From the NCBI GenBank assembly GCA_035945435.1, contig DASZAF010000020.1:1-40773 (forward strand): 40,773 nt of DNA. Direction: 5' to 3'. The position numbers were made by a program, and so were the translations under genes. Shown here piece by piece: positions 1-7,237 of the stretch. The notes under the pieces are model-generated. The model ran no database searches. It was not told where the DNA came from and saw only the letters and a program-made list of their open reading frames with translations. The stretch's first letter is position 1, and every line of letters starts with the position of its first letter. This DNA is from Candidatus Saccharimonadales bacterium (lineage in GTDB: Bacteria > Patescibacteriota > Saccharimonadia > Saccharimonadales > DASZAF01).

Positions 1-66
1 ATTATAGTAATAGATAAGAAGAGTAAGCGCAAGCACTTTTTTCAGATAATCTAAGGAGGAGCAACG

Positions 67-477
67 ATGAAGATTATAGAGAGGCTGATCAAACCAGTTT
101 ATGCCCACTGTGATATACCATGCGGTATCTACGAAACGGACACCATGACTCACGCTGCTCAGACCTGCGTTCGGATGGTCGAGCTGCTTGAACAGCTTGG
201 AGAGCCAACGACAACCGAGAAGAAAGCCACTTTAAATAGATGTGTCTGGGTTAAGGAGAAGCATGCTAACAAGTGCAAAAGGGAGCTTTATACCCTTTGG
301 AGTGACTACTTTAAACCTGAGCATCTTGATAAGTACCCAGACCTTCACGAAAAGTTCTGGATGGCTGCTAAACAATGCGGCAAGGTGAAGCAGACTGTGA
401 GCAAAGAAGAGTGCCAGAAGCTCTGTGACATGGTAGCTGATATCGCCACAATGTTCGCTGATTCCAAGAAGAAGTAG
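67..477 (+). CDS. sodN: Nickel superoxide dismutase precursor
   Basis: This enzyme disproportionates superoxide using one nickel ion held by an N-terminal hook. The hook HCDIPCGIY is visible at residues 14-22, with His14, Cys15 and Cys19 as the expected nickel ligands once the 13-residue leader ending in VYA is cut off to expose His14. The rest is helical and rich in Lys and Glu. The mature length of about 123 residues fits the family. There is no Sec-type signal, so the enzyme should be cytoplasmic, as is known for NiSOD. The start is fixed by AGGAGG at 54-59, seven bases before ATG. A possible -10 box TATAGT lies at 3-8. The sodX-like protease gene follows after 12 bases in the same frame, which supports both calls. 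Confidence 0.95.
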   Translation: MKIIERLIKPVYAHCDIPCGIYETDTMTHAAQTCVRMVELLEQLGEPTTTEKKATLNRCVWVKEKHANKCKRELYTLWSDYFKPEHLDKYPDLHEKFWMAAKQCGKVKQTVSKEECQKLCDMVADIATMFADSKKK

Positions 478-489
478 TCAGACCTCGCT

Positions 490-762
490 ATGCTGTACGT
501 CCGTCGAGTTGTGGGCGCGAGTATGGAGCCCATACTGAAGTCCGGTCGGATATGCGTCTTTTTGAGACGCAGACGATACACAACTGGTCATATTGTGATT
601 GCCAGGGTACACCCTGACGGTGAGGTTGTGAAATACCTACACGGTGATCACTTGGTCGGTGCTAACTCAAGGTCCTCACGCTATGTTCTAAGTGATGCGA
701 ACCAGATTGTCGGCAAGCTTATTTGGCCGCGGGTTAATAGACAACAGATTGAATCATACTGA
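490..762 (+). CDS. sodX: NiSOD maturation protease, S26 signal-peptidase type
   Basis: This is a small Ser/Lys protease of the S24/S26 fold, expected to remove the SodN leader so that the nickel hook becomes the N terminus. The nucleophile is Ser11 in GASMEP. The general base is probably Lys48 in GEVVKYLHGD, and a GANSRSSR stretch at residues 57-64 matches the last conserved S26 box. At 90 residues it is short, and no membrane helix is seen, so it probably acts in the cytosol on its neighbour's product. No clear Shine-Dalgarno sequence precedes the ATG. It lies 12 bases after the sodN stop in the same frame, so translational coupling is likely. The 3' end carries the tRNA promoter. Confidence 0.88.
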   Translation: MLYVRRVVGASMEPILKSGRICVFLRRRRYTTGHIVIARVHPDGEVVKYLHGDHLVGANSRSSRYVLSDANQIVGKLIWPRVNRQQIESY

Positions 763-777
763 TATACGGGTTATAAT
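749..777 (+). promoter_or_regulatory. Promoter of tRNA-Gln
   Basis: TTGAAT at 749-754 and TATAAT at 772-777 are separated by exactly 17 bases. Transcription should begin near 784, about 8 bases before the mature tRNA. The -35 box lies inside the end of the sodX coding region. Confidence 0.75.
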
Positions 778-791
778 CCCTCATGTGTTAT

Positions 792-866
792 TGGCGAGTG
801 GCCAAGTGGTAAGGCGCCGCGCTCTGGACGCGGAGATCGTAGGTTCGAATCCTACCTCGCCAGCCA
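792..866 (+). tRNA. tRNA-Gln (anticodon CTG), CCA encoded
   Basis: The acceptor stem TGGCGAG (792-798) pairs with CTCGCCA (856-862), followed by discriminator G and an encoded CCA (864-866). The D arm is GCC/GGC, and the anticodon stem CCGCG/CGCGG encloses the loop CTCTGGA, giving anticodon CTG for glutamine codon CAG. The T arm is GTAGG/CCTAC around TTCGAAT. All stems are perfect. Confidence 0.97.
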
Positions 867-1005
867 GTAACTCTGTTATTTAGTGTTTGAATCCCATATG
901 CGACCAGTTGTCCTCCATTTGCGACAGCTTCATTAAAAAACAATTCCTGCAATCTGCTCAAATTATTAGCCTTCGTATAACACCGTTTGTGTTAAAGTGT
1001 CCTCC

Positions 1006-1608
1006 ATGAACGATGATTCCCCATTAACACTCATCTTGGTCACTGGTCTGCCTGCTTCGGGCAAGACAGTGCTAAGCCAGAAAATAGCGGAAGCGATACA
1101 GTTGCCGCTTATTAGCAAAGACGGCATCAAGGAAGTACTCCTCGACAATCTAGGTTGGAGTGACATACAGTGGTCGATGAAGCTGGGAAGAACCACCTAT
1201 GACCTAGTCTTCTACTTCATAGAGCGACAACTTAAAGGAGGTAGCTCACTTATAGTAGAGAGTCCTTTCCACCCCGAGTTCCATAATGAAAGGCTGCAAG
1301 AATTACAAAAACTCTACCACTTCCAGTGTGTACAAATACTCTGCTATGCAAATGGCAAAGTACTCCTTGAACGATATAAACACCGTTCCCAGTCTATAGA
1401 GCGACATCCTGGTCAGGACAAGGCAGAAGACATAGCCGGCTTTGAGGCGAAGATGCTAAAGGAAAAAGATAGGACACTAGAACTCAAAGGACCGATTATT
1501 GAAGTAGATACTACTGACTTTGTACAGATAGATGAAGAGGGGATCTTTAAACAATTACGGGAATTACTAGGACCAAAGGGTCTCACAAGCCATAGACACG
1601 TGACCTAG
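1006..1608 (+). CDS. P-loop kinase of the AAA_33 / zeta-toxin-like type
   Basis: The protein is about 200 residues and looks like a small-molecule ATP-dependent kinase. The Walker A motif GLPASGKT is at residues 14-21. It is followed by a helix-rich lid with an Arg/Lys-rich segment (LLERYKHRSQSIERHPG), as in AAA_33 or chloramphenicol-phosphotransferase-like kinases. The substrate cannot be told from sequence. An alternative GTG start lies at 997; ATG 1006 is preferred because the motif then sits at the usual distance from the N terminus. A -10-like TATAAC is at 976-981 and no Shine-Dalgarno sequence is visible. No antitoxin-like partner lies next to it, so a toxin role is not supported. A terminator hairpin follows. 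Confidence 0.8.
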   Translation: MNDDSPLTLILVTGLPASGKTVLSQKIAEAIQLPLISKDGIKEVLLDNLGWSDIQWSMKLGRTTYDLVFYFIERQLKGGSSLIVESPFHPEFHNERLQELQKLYHFQCVQILCYANGKVLLERYKHRSQSIERHPGQDKAEDIAGFEAKMLKEKDRTLELKGPIIEVDTTDFVQIDEEGIFKQLRELLGPKGLTSHRHVT

Positions 1609-1639
1609 ATAGGCCTTGGTTCATCCCTAATTCTAAAAG

Positions 1640-1662
1640 AACCTCTGTTCCGCAGGGGTTTT
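1640..1662 (+). terminator. Intrinsic terminator after the kinase gene
   Basis: The 8-bp stem AACCTCTG (1640-1647) / CAGGGGTT (1653-1660) has one G-U pair, a 5-base loop and a short run of four T. It lies just before the -10 box of the next gene, which marks a transcription unit boundary. Confidence 0.7.
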
Positions 1663-1679
1663 GCTATTATATGTACATC

Positions 1680-2390
1680 ATGAAGAAGGCAGCTATCGAG
1701 GCACTACCCCAAGTCCAACAAGCAAGTCGTGTACTTGCCGAGCTCGAGAATCAAGGTCTCATCGAACCCGCTATTGCTTCAGGATGGACTCGTGGCTTTT
1801 TAACTGATACAACCCCAAGTGATATCGATATTTCTTATGTAGGTACCGTGCCCCATGAAAGAGCGCGGGAGTACTTACGAACCATACTAGACGAGGTAAA
1901 GCCGGCGGGTGACTGGGATGTCAATGGTATCTGGAACGCCCAACAGGCCTATGGACTGAGGCACACGGTAGAAAACTATCTTCGTTTCTATGTATGCAGT
2001 ATCGATACGGTCTATCTTGCTGCGGATGGCAAGCTCCACGATCCGACAGGTTACGGCTTTAAGGACGCCATGGGCCGAGTCTTACGGCTGAACACGTACG
2101 ACACCGAAGACGGAAGGATGCCTACACCTGCCGAAGATGTCTACGTATGTATGGAAGGGTGCCGTCGTATGGCAAAACTCGGGTGGACACCTACGTCGGG
2201 GTCTGTAGAGAGGATCAAGAATGGCGTGAGGAACTGGGATCGTCTAAGTCCTTCAGAACAAGAGCGGCAGATTGTTAAAAAGGTTATCGGCAAATATTCA
2301 TCGAAAGAGTTCAATCGAGCCAAAGCCGTCTACGCGAAGTATGGCTGGGGGTTTGTGTTTGATCTTGCGATGCAAGCTGGACGTGCTTAG
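1680..2390 (+). CDS. Nucleotidyltransferase-fold protein
   Basis: The N-terminal segment SGWTRGFLTDTTPSDIDIS has the glycine turn followed by the D-x-D metal pair of nucleotidyltransferases, as in poly(A) polymerase head or aminoglycoside adenylyltransferase-like proteins. The remainder of about 170 residues is mostly helical with no further recognised motif. The specific acceptor is unknown. ATG 1680 is chosen over ATG 1671. A -10 box TATTAT (1665-1670) with an upstream TGC leaves 9 bases to 1680, a leaderless arrangement, while 1671 would lie before the transcript begins. The gene looks monocistronic and is preceded by a terminator. Confidence 0.72.
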   Translation: MKKAAIEALPQVQQASRVLAELENQGLIEPAIASGWTRGFLTDTTPSDIDISYVGTVPHERAREYLRTILDEVKPAGDWDVNGIWNAQQAYGLRHTVENYLRFYVCSIDTVYLAADGKLHDPTGYGFKDAMGRVLRLNTYDTEDGRMPTPAEDVYVCMEGCRRMAKLGWTPTSGSVERIKNGVRNWDRLSPSEQERQIVKKVIGKYSSKEFNRAKAVYAKYGWGFVFDLAMQAGRA

Positions 2391-2453
2391 GCCGAACTTC
2401 AGCCTTAGACTGTTACGCCGTGTTACTCTAAGAATACAAGTATAGGAGAGCAC

Positions 2454-2915
2454 ATGGCACAAAAAATTAAGTCCTGCTGGTGGTTTGATGGTAACGCTAA
2501 AGAGGCTGTTGATTATTACGTATCGGTATTTCCAGACAGCAAAATAGTTAATACGATGCACTACCCAAACAGTGCGGAAGAAGGGCTTGCTGATTTCCAG
2601 AAAGATATGGCAGGCAAGGAACTGGTAATCGACTTTGAGCTAAACGGGCAAAGTTTCATGGCGTTAAACGCTGGGCCAGAATTTAAGTTTAATGAGGCTG
2701 TCTCCTTTGTAGTAGGTTGTAAAGATCAAGAAGAGATCGATTATTACTGGGAAAAGCTTTCTAATGTACCAGAGGCTGAACAATGTGGTTGGTGTAAAGA
2801 CCGCTATGGGCTGAGCTGGCAAATAGTCCCAGAGAATATGGACGAGCTTTTAAGTCGACCGAACGCCTTTGCGCACATGATGAAGATGAAGAAGTTCGTT
2901 ATAGATGAGCTTTAG
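2454..2915 (+). CDS. VOC / PhnB-like (3-dmu-9_3-mt) domain protein
   Basis: The sequence begins KIKSCWWFDGNAKEAVDYYV and continues with SFMALNAGPEFKFNEAVSF and DRYGLSWQIVP, the hallmarks of the PhnB-like branch of the vicinal-oxygen-chelate fold (Pfam 3-dmu-9_3-mt). The length of 153 residues matches a single domain. Members bind metal or small molecules, but most, including this one, have no assigned reaction. The start is supported by TAGGAGAG 7-13 bases before ATG. The YCII-like gene follows with its own promoter. Confidence 0.85.
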   Translation: MAQKIKSCWWFDGNAKEAVDYYVSVFPDSKIVNTMHYPNSAEEGLADFQKDMAGKELVIDFELNGQSFMALNAGPEFKFNEAVSFVVGCKDQEEIDYYWEKLSNVPEAEQCGWCKDRYGLSWQIVPENMDELLSRPNAFAHMMKMKKFVIDEL

Positions 2916-2965
2916 GGATCCCGAGTACAGCCGAGTGATCTATAATTTAGACAACAGGAGGGTTT

Positions 2966-3310
2966 ATGAAAAAGTATTTGGTCCTTTATTATTCGCCAAC
3001 TTCAGCTGAAGAGCGAATCAAGCAAGCTGGTATGGATAAAATGAAAGCCAGCATGGCCGAGTGGATGGAATGGAAGAATCGTCATGGTAATGCGCTTGTT
3101 GATTTTGGATCGCCCGTGAAGCCATCGAAGAAACTAGACAAAGGGGTGGTTGAGGACGACCAGGGCTGGACTACAGGCTATTCGGTGATCCAGGCCGAAA
3201 ACTTAGATCAAGCGGTTGAGATCATGAAAGATCACCCTAATTTCAAAAACCCCGATGGTCCTGATATTGAAATCCTGGAGTACGTCTCGATGCCGGGTAT
3301 GCCGGAGTAA
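2966..3310 (+). CDS. YCII-related (DGPF-type) domain protein
   Basis: This 114-residue protein starts with a beta strand (KKYLVLYYSP), has a central TTGYSVIQAENLDQAVEIMKDHP segment and ends in the PDIEILEYVSMPGM strand, typical of the YCII ferredoxin-like dimeric fold. No function is established for this branch. It has its own -10 TATAAT at 2941-2946 and a strong Shine-Dalgarno sequence (CAGGAGGG) before ATG. A terminator lies directly downstream. Confidence 0.82.
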   Translation: MKKYLVLYYSPTSAEERIKQAGMDKMKASMAEWMEWKNRHGNALVDFGSPVKPSKKLDKGVVEDDQGWTTGYSVIQAENLDQAVEIMKDHPNFKNPDGPDIEILEYVSMPGMPE

Positions 3311-3318
3311 ATGTCTAG

Positions 3319-3338
3319 CTCGTCGTCGACGGGGTTTT
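3319..3338 (+). terminator. Intrinsic terminator after the YCII gene
   Basis: CTCGTC (3319-3324) pairs with GACGGG (3328-3333), including one G-U pair, around a GTC loop, and TTTT follows at 3335-3338. It sits 9 bases after the stop codon. The region from 3311 to 3377 holds nothing else recognisable. Confidence 0.6.
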
Positions 3339-3377
3339 GAAATCGGTTCACCTGACTAGCCATAGGTGTAAGTGCTA

Positions 3378-3551
3378 TTAGGACTTCCTGTGCAAAAGGA
3401 ATACTAAATAGAACGATACATACACCAAAACAATTCCCACGTTGACCATTAGCCGCTCCCAAAAATGGTGTCGGAAGAAGAGTACGTCAACAGATACCAC
3501 CGTTGCGGCCATGGCTAGAAGGTAAATTATAGTGATTGAAGTTCTTCCCAT
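3378..3551 (-). CDS. Small two-helix membrane protein (second gene of pair)
   Basis: The protein is 57 residues with two hydrophobic segments (about residues 6-24 and 33-53) joined by a charged FFRHHFWERL turn. It is not recognised. The start ATG 3551 lies four bases after the stop of the upstream small membrane gene and has AAGGA about ten bases before it. Longer readings that begin at 3599 would overlap that gene. The two genes form a small operon on the minus strand. Base use is like the neighbours. Confidence 0.55.
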   Translation of the reverse strand: MGRTSITIIYLLAMAATVVSVDVLFFRHHFWERLMVNVGIVLVYVSFYLVFLLHRKS

Positions 3552-3555
3552 CCTA

Positions 3556-3738
3556 TTATTCCTTAGAGACCTTACGAGCGAGACGTGCCTCAAGAACACC
3601 TAGCCAAAACCCGAAGAAGAAGATAAGTACTTGGTGGAATCTGTGGGTACTTATGAACCGCCAAGTCAACAAGAGTACGACAGCCCACGCCACAATGGCG
3701 CCAATAACCCAAACCCGGTACGGGTATTTTTTGATCAT
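3556..3738 (-). CDS. Small two-helix membrane protein, leaderless
   Basis: This 60-residue protein starts MIKKYPYRVW and has two hydrophobic helices (about 9-27 and 36-50) and a basic tail. A -10 box TATAAT (read on the minus strand at 3750-3745) lies exactly six bases before ATG 3738, so the transcript should start at the AUG. Tryptophans at positions 10, 18 and 26 recur at the same spacing in the protein encoded at 5128-5322, suggesting a family. Function unknown. Confidence 0.6.
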   Translation of the reverse strand: MIKKYPYRVWVIGAIVAWAVVLLLTWRFISTHRFHQVLIFFFGFWLGVLEARLARKVSKE

Positions 3739-3832
3739 GACAATATTATAAACCCGCAAGTGGCTTCACAAAAATCGAGGAGGTGTTAACAGTAGGGGCA
3801 GGCCAGAATTTGATTTATACAGCTATTATGCT

Positions 3833-4306
3833 ATGGTTTATATAACTATGGCAGAATCCCTTGAAAGAGATTTATTCTTTGCAACTTCGTTTTCGGGTCA
3901 TGTAGATTATGACACCGGGGCTGTACATGACGACTTCAGGGAGAGAATTGAGGATATTCTTACGGCCCTGAGAGGAGTTGGTGGTTTCGCTGTCTACTGC
4001 GCTGTCGAAGCCGAGGGCTGGAGAATTAGCGATAAGGAGCCTGGAGCAAGCATGGCGCAGAATTTCGCAGATATCGAAGCTCGTCCTACATTTTTGGCAT
4101 TGGTCGATGGGGTCGGGTCGGACGGTCGTGGCGTAGAAGTTGAGCATGCCTACAATAGCGGCAACAGGGTATTTCTAGCTACAGGACCAGGTGAAAGACT
4201 AAGTTGGGTTATGCGGGAACTTGTTGCTCTTGGGAGAGCGGTCCATATTCCGTACCATGAACCAAGCGATCTGGCCGAGCAGCTGAGGCAACAGATCGAA
4301 AGCTAA
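3833..4306 (+). CDS. Nucleoside 2-deoxyribosyltransferase-like protein
   Basis: The protein opens with a strand and turn (LFFATSFSG) and carries DGVGSDGRGVEVEHAYNSGNRVFL at residues 94-117. This resembles the D...S.G...E..A.N.GKPV pattern of deoxyribosyltransferase and related TIR-like Rossmann folds that bind nucleosides or NAD. The Glu of VEVEHA would be the catalytic candidate. An assignment to enzyme activity is tentative. Two starts are possible, ATG 3833 and ATG 3848. A -10 TATTAT at 3824-3829 lies only 3 bases before the first and 18 before the second, so 3848 (152 residues) may be the true start. No Shine-Dalgarno sequence is seen. Confidence 0.6.
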   Translation: MVYITMAESLERDLFFATSFSGHVDYDTGAVHDDFRERIEDILTALRGVGGFAVYCAVEAEGWRISDKEPGASMAQNFADIEARPTFLALVDGVGSDGRGVEVEHAYNSGNRVFLATGPGERLSWVMRELVALGRAVHIPYHEPSDLAEQLRQQIES

Positions 4307-4412
4307 GCCCAATTGTTAGCGGTCTAGACCTTAACTTTGAGCTAAAGGCGTATGCGTACTTGAATGGAACGCTCCAATGATCGATAATCTCTGCATAAGA
4401 AGTCACGAATGA

Positions 4413-5135
4413 ATGGTGAAGCTGGTGAGTAGTTGGAAAGTAAGCAAGAAGGTATATCTTAGGTATCTCAAACACCTAGCAAAGCGGCCAACGCTATGGA
4501 TCGCTGGTCTCGTATGCCTGCTAGTGGTAGGAGGTAGCCTGATTCTCATTAGTCGCTACGTTCATACATATACTCATAATCGACAGACTACGGCCACTGC
4601 AAAAAAGACACCGACTAAAACTGTCGCCAAAACTGCACCTTGTGTGCCGACGAACAGTGGAAGCAGCCAAGTTGTCTGCACGCCACTCTCCACCATCACG
4701 CCTACATATAAGGGGCCAAAGGAGGAGAACAATACCGCACCGCCAGTTACGGTAACAATCCCTCCGCCTTCGTATACGCCGCCAGCGTATTCTATCGACG
4801 AGAACCAGAAGTGTTCGGTCGGAGCCCTGTTAAGCGGGCGCAGGGGTGTGATCTGTATATCCCCCGAAGCCATTACCGCTACCGAAGCGAACGACAATGA
4901 GTCGTATTCACTAACGATTGTTTATAAGCTTACTGATAACGGTGAACCCGCCAATTCATGTTCGGATACAAATTTTAGCCTTCAGAATTTTTCCATTGCT
5001 ACCCCTGACGGCGCCGTATCTCCGACCGGGTCCGGTGCGAACTGTAGTAGCGACCAGGTCACCTTCAGTATCTCAAACGTGGCAGCAGACAGCTTGTCAT
5101 ACGGCGACTCAACGTGGCAGATTACGTCTAATTGA
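4413..5135 (+). CDS. Membrane-anchored extracellular protein, unknown
   Basis: A basic N terminus (about 28 residues) precedes one transmembrane helix (about 30-50), then a Thr/Lys-rich linker, a Pro-rich stretch (TIPPPSYTPPAYS) and an ordered C-terminal domain of about 105 residues with several cysteines that may form disulfides. The topology should be N-in, C-out. No family is recognised. A GATAAT box at 4383-4388 could be its -10. The 3' end overlaps the convergent small membrane gene by eight bases. The 107 bases upstream (4307-4412) contain a 10-base palindrome GGTCTAGACC and no gene. Confidence 0.7.
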   Translation: MVKLVSSWKVSKKVYLRYLKHLAKRPTLWIAGLVCLLVVGGSLILISRYVHTYTHNRQTTATAKKTPTKTVAKTAPCVPTNSGSSQVVCTPLSTITPTYKGPKEENNTAPPVTVTIPPPSYTPPAYSIDENQKCSVGALLSGRRGVICISPEAITATEANDNESYSLTIVYKLTDNGEPANSCSDTNFSLQNFSIATPDGAVSPTGSGANCSSDQVTFSISNVAADSLSYGDSTWQITSN

Positions 5136-5322
5136 TTTTTTTGGTAATTAAAACAAACTGTACCGTCGCTATGATCCAAGCTGCACAGTATCCAGCGAAG
5201 ATTAAGGCCAGGTCTCCGATGCTCGGGGAGCTCTTGAGCCCCCATCGAATTAGAAATATGATCCCCCAAACGATAAAAACCGTCACGCTCCAGGTTGCCC
5301 ACGACTTGTATGATTTGTTCAT
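5128..5322 (-). CDS. Small two-helix membrane protein, leaderless
   Basis: This 64-residue protein starts MNKSYKSWATW and has two hydrophobic helices (about 9-27 and 37-58) and a Lys-rich end. Trp11, Trp19 and Trp27 match the W-x7-W-x7-W spacing of the small protein at 3556-3738. TACAAT (minus strand, 5334-5329) is followed by six bases and then ATG 5322, so a leaderless mRNA is expected. The gene is convergent with, and overlaps by eight bases, the gene ending at 5135. Function unknown. Confidence 0.65.
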   Translation of the reverse strand: MNKSYKSWATWSVTVFIVWGIIFLIRWGLKSSPSIGDLALIFAGYCAAWIIATVQFVLITKKIN

Positions 5323-5377
5323 GGCATCATTGTACTTCCAAAAGCGCCCTAGTCTAGGTTTTTGTTATACTGCACTT

Positions 5378-5398
5378 ATGAACCTAAATGATGCGTAG
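5378..5398 (+). CDS. Possible six-codon leaderless leader peptide
   Basis: TATACT at 5366-5371 with an upstream TTTTTGT gives an extended -10, and ATG follows after exactly six bases. The reading frame M-N-L-N-D-A ends at TAG 5396-5398. It precedes the DUF1801 gene, whose own start at 5420 has a Shine-Dalgarno sequence. The spacing is identical to the clear leaderless genes in this window, so the AUG should be at the mRNA 5' end. It may be a regulatory or coupling uORF, or a chance AUG at the transcript start. Confidence 0.35.
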   Translation: MNLNDA

Positions 5399-5419
5399 AA
5401 AGGTTTGAAGGGGACGCCG

Positions 5420-5785
5420 ATGAAAGAAGACGATAAAAAAGCAAAGCTGAGAACTGAAGGAGAGACCGAGGTGCTTGCTGCAATCGCTGCGATGCAGGAA
5501 CCTGACCGTGCGATTAGTAAACGTCTCCATGCTGTTATCACGACCAGTGCACCGTCGCTGATACCGAGAACTTGGTACAGCATGCCCGCGTACACAAATG
5601 GCAGTAAAATAGTCTGTTTCTTCCGCAGTAAACAGAAATTCGGTGAGAGGTACATGACCCTGGGTTTTAATGACTCGGCGAAACTCGATGATGGTGGCAT
5701 GTGGCCTATTTACTTTGCGTTAACTGAGCTCACAGCCGCTGAAGAGGCAAAAATCGGTGCACTCGTGAAGAAAGCAGTAAGCTGA
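5420..5785 (+). CDS. DUF1801 (YdhG-like) domain protein
   Basis: The core RTWYSMPAYTNGSKIVCFF followed by KFGERYMTLGFN is typical of the DUF1801 / YdhG-like fold, related to the frataxin-like iron-chaperone folds; biochemical function is not established. Length 121 residues is a single domain with a Lys-rich N-terminal extension. ATG 5420 is chosen because AAGGGGA lies about ten bases upstream; a TTG at 5405 would also read through. The transcript probably starts at 5378 with a tiny leader frame. The MazG-like gene follows after six bases, so the two are co-transcribed. Confidence 0.8.
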   Translation: MKEDDKKAKLRTEGETEVLAAIAAMQEPDRAISKRLHAVITTSAPSLIPRTWYSMPAYTNGSKIVCFFRSKQKFGERYMTLGFNDSAKLDDGGMWPIYFALTELTAAEEAKIGALVKKAVS

Positions 5786-5791
5786 GAACGT

Positions 5792-6121
5792 ATGAGCAAC
5801 TTGCATCTAAAATCTAATCCGACTCTTTCCGATATCCAAAAATATGTTATCGACCTCGAAAAAGAACGTGGCTTTAATAACAGCCTGACAGAAGACTGTC
5901 TGCTACTTATCGAAGAGGTTGGCGAGCTTTGCAAAGTGGTTCGCAAGTCACCCCATACGTCGATGGGAATCGATGTTAATAAGACTTATGAATTCGATAC
6001 TGGTGGCGAGATTGCCGATGTTCTTATTATGTTGACTGCGATTGCGAATAAGCTCGGCGTGGATATGGAGGCTGCCTTTCGTGAAAAAGAAGAACGAAAC
6101 AAGTTACGAACGTGGTTATAA
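5792..6121 (+). CDS. MazG-like nucleotide pyrophosphohydrolase
   Basis: This 109-residue protein has the all-alpha NTP-pyrophosphohydrolase signature: LLLIEEVGELCKVV at about 40-53 provides the E-E-x-x-E metal ligands, and GEIADVLIMLTAIANKLGVD at about 73-92 provides the second E-x-x-D pair. Such enzymes hydrolyse non-canonical or excess nucleoside triphosphates to monophosphates and pyrophosphate. The single-domain length fits the dimeric MazG-like/RS21-C6 group rather than full MazG. It follows the DUF1801 gene by six bases with no strong Shine-Dalgarno sequence of its own. Confidence 0.85.
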   Translation: MSNLHLKSNPTLSDIQKYVIDLEKERGFNNSLTEDCLLLIEEVGELCKVVRKSPHTSMGIDVNKTYEFDTGGEIADVLIMLTAIANKLGVDMEAAFREKEERNKLRTWL

Positions 6122-6173
6122 GGAGCGGTACTGCAAAACAAGCTTAATGAGTGTGCTGCTTGGCGAATAGTGC

Positions 6174-6617
6174 CTACTGATTGATTGTCACGTTGATAGA
6201 ACTGCTACTAGTGCTCGTGGCATTGCCGCTCTGTTGGCTAACATCAGAGATGTTGACATTGCTATTAGAGTCATCATCATTCTTAGACATACATTCTATG
6301 AAGGCCCTGATACCGTCCACGCCTGAGCTAACCGACTTATCGCATGAATTCGGGACATTTATAGTTGCTGTAGATGTGCCTGATGTCTCCATGGGTGGCG
6401 GTAATGGTAGGGCGGCCATTGCCTCAAAGTGAGACTTGAGGTCAGGAAGCCGAACATTGATATGTTGTTCTGGCGGCACGATCCATGTCACATCGGTGGC
6501 CGTCAGACTTTGATGACTACTCGATGTGAATGCGAATGCAAGGCCAACAAGAGCGGGGATAAGCAAGAATGCTAGAGTCGCAGCTCGTTTCTTATTTGTG
6601 CCCACCCAAATACCCAT
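6174..6617 (-). CDS. Membrane-anchored extracellular protein, unknown
   Basis: The N terminus MGIWVGTNKKR precedes one hydrophobic helix (about 12-31), after which the chain is polar. It contains a single Cys pair (SCDK and ECMS) and a low-complexity Asn/Ser/Thr-rich tail. It is likely exported and anchored by its N-terminal helix or cleaved after it. No family is recognised. TAGAAT (minus strand, 6631-6626) lies eight bases before ATG, consistent with a leaderless transcript. The 3' end faces the MazG-like gene. Confidence 0.65.
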   Translation of the reverse strand: MGIWVGTNKKRAATLAFLLIPALVGLAFAFTSSSHQSLTATDVTWIVPPEQHINVRLPDLKSHFEAMAALPLPPPMETSGTSTATINVPNSCDKSVSSGVDGIRAFIECMSKNDDDSNSNVNISDVSQQSGNATSTSSSSINVTINQ

Positions 6618-6676
6618 ATACTTCTATTCTACAACTTGTTGTCTAGTTATTCAGTGAATTTGGGGTGTGAGCTTTA

Positions 6677-7195
6677 TTACTGCTGCCTACCCGCAGCCAC
6701 CGCTTCAACGGTAGCCATGGAGACTTCTGCGGAGATGGACAGGATCTCATCCAGTAGTGCCCGGCGGCATGCGAGCACCCTGTTAGATGCACCGGGTGTG
6801 GAGGTTAGCATCGCTTCAACTTCGCTATCTCTAAAACAAAACGGATACGCAACACCCCTCGATAGCTGTCGGTCAACACGAGGTGGCAGAGAACGGAGCA
6901 GGCGTATTACCTCAAGGGCGCTGTCGCTTCCTGATGCAGGATCGCTGACGCTCTGCAGGACCCATATCGTGCACCTTCCGAGTGTTCGTGGTGTCACAAG
7001 CCGACGCCCTCTCTCTGGCGTAACCGCCAAACAAATGCGTCCAAGGTCCCCACAGTTAAGTTGGCTGGAAAGTCGACCCTCAGGTTGGCCTGGTTGGTCG
7101 AAAGGTTCAGCGAGGTCATCGATTGCCAGCAATCCTCCCGCCGACATTTCTAACAGGGTTCGAGCTCGCTCTGTTGGATGTACGTCTACAGACAT
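6677..7195 (-). CDS. Hypothetical soluble protein
   Basis: The protein is 172 residues, Arg- and Leu-rich, with no signal peptide or membrane helix and no recognised motif. The minus-strand reading is preferred over the equally long plus-strand frame at 6636-7226 because its composition is protein-like (balanced acidic and hydrophobic residues) and the other is Ser/Arg-rich like a complement shadow. ATG 7195 is chosen because a -10-like TACTGT (minus strand, 7207-7202) lies exactly six bases upstream, the spacing seen at other leaderless genes here. Confidence 0.5.
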   Translation of the reverse strand: MSVDVHPTERARTLLEMSAGGLLAIDDLAEPFDQPGQPEGRLSSQLNCGDLGRICLAVTPERGRRLVTPRTLGRCTIWVLQSVSDPASGSDSALEVIRLLRSLPPRVDRQLSRGVAYPFCFRDSEVEAMLTSTPGASNRVLACRRALLDEILSISAEVSMATVEAVAAGRQQ

Positions 7196-7237
7196 GCAAT
7201 TACAGTACAATGATATGCTTCTATAGTCTAGGGAAGG

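Noticed and set aside
997-1608. Zeta-toxin style toxin-antitoxin module
   Set aside because: The P-loop kinase is alone; no small antitoxin-like gene lies beside it, so a toxin call is unsupported.
6636-7226. Plus-strand frame of 196 codons
   Set aside because: It is Ser/Arg-rich, lacks a ribosome site or -10 at leaderless spacing, and mirrors the better minus-strand frame at 6677-7195.
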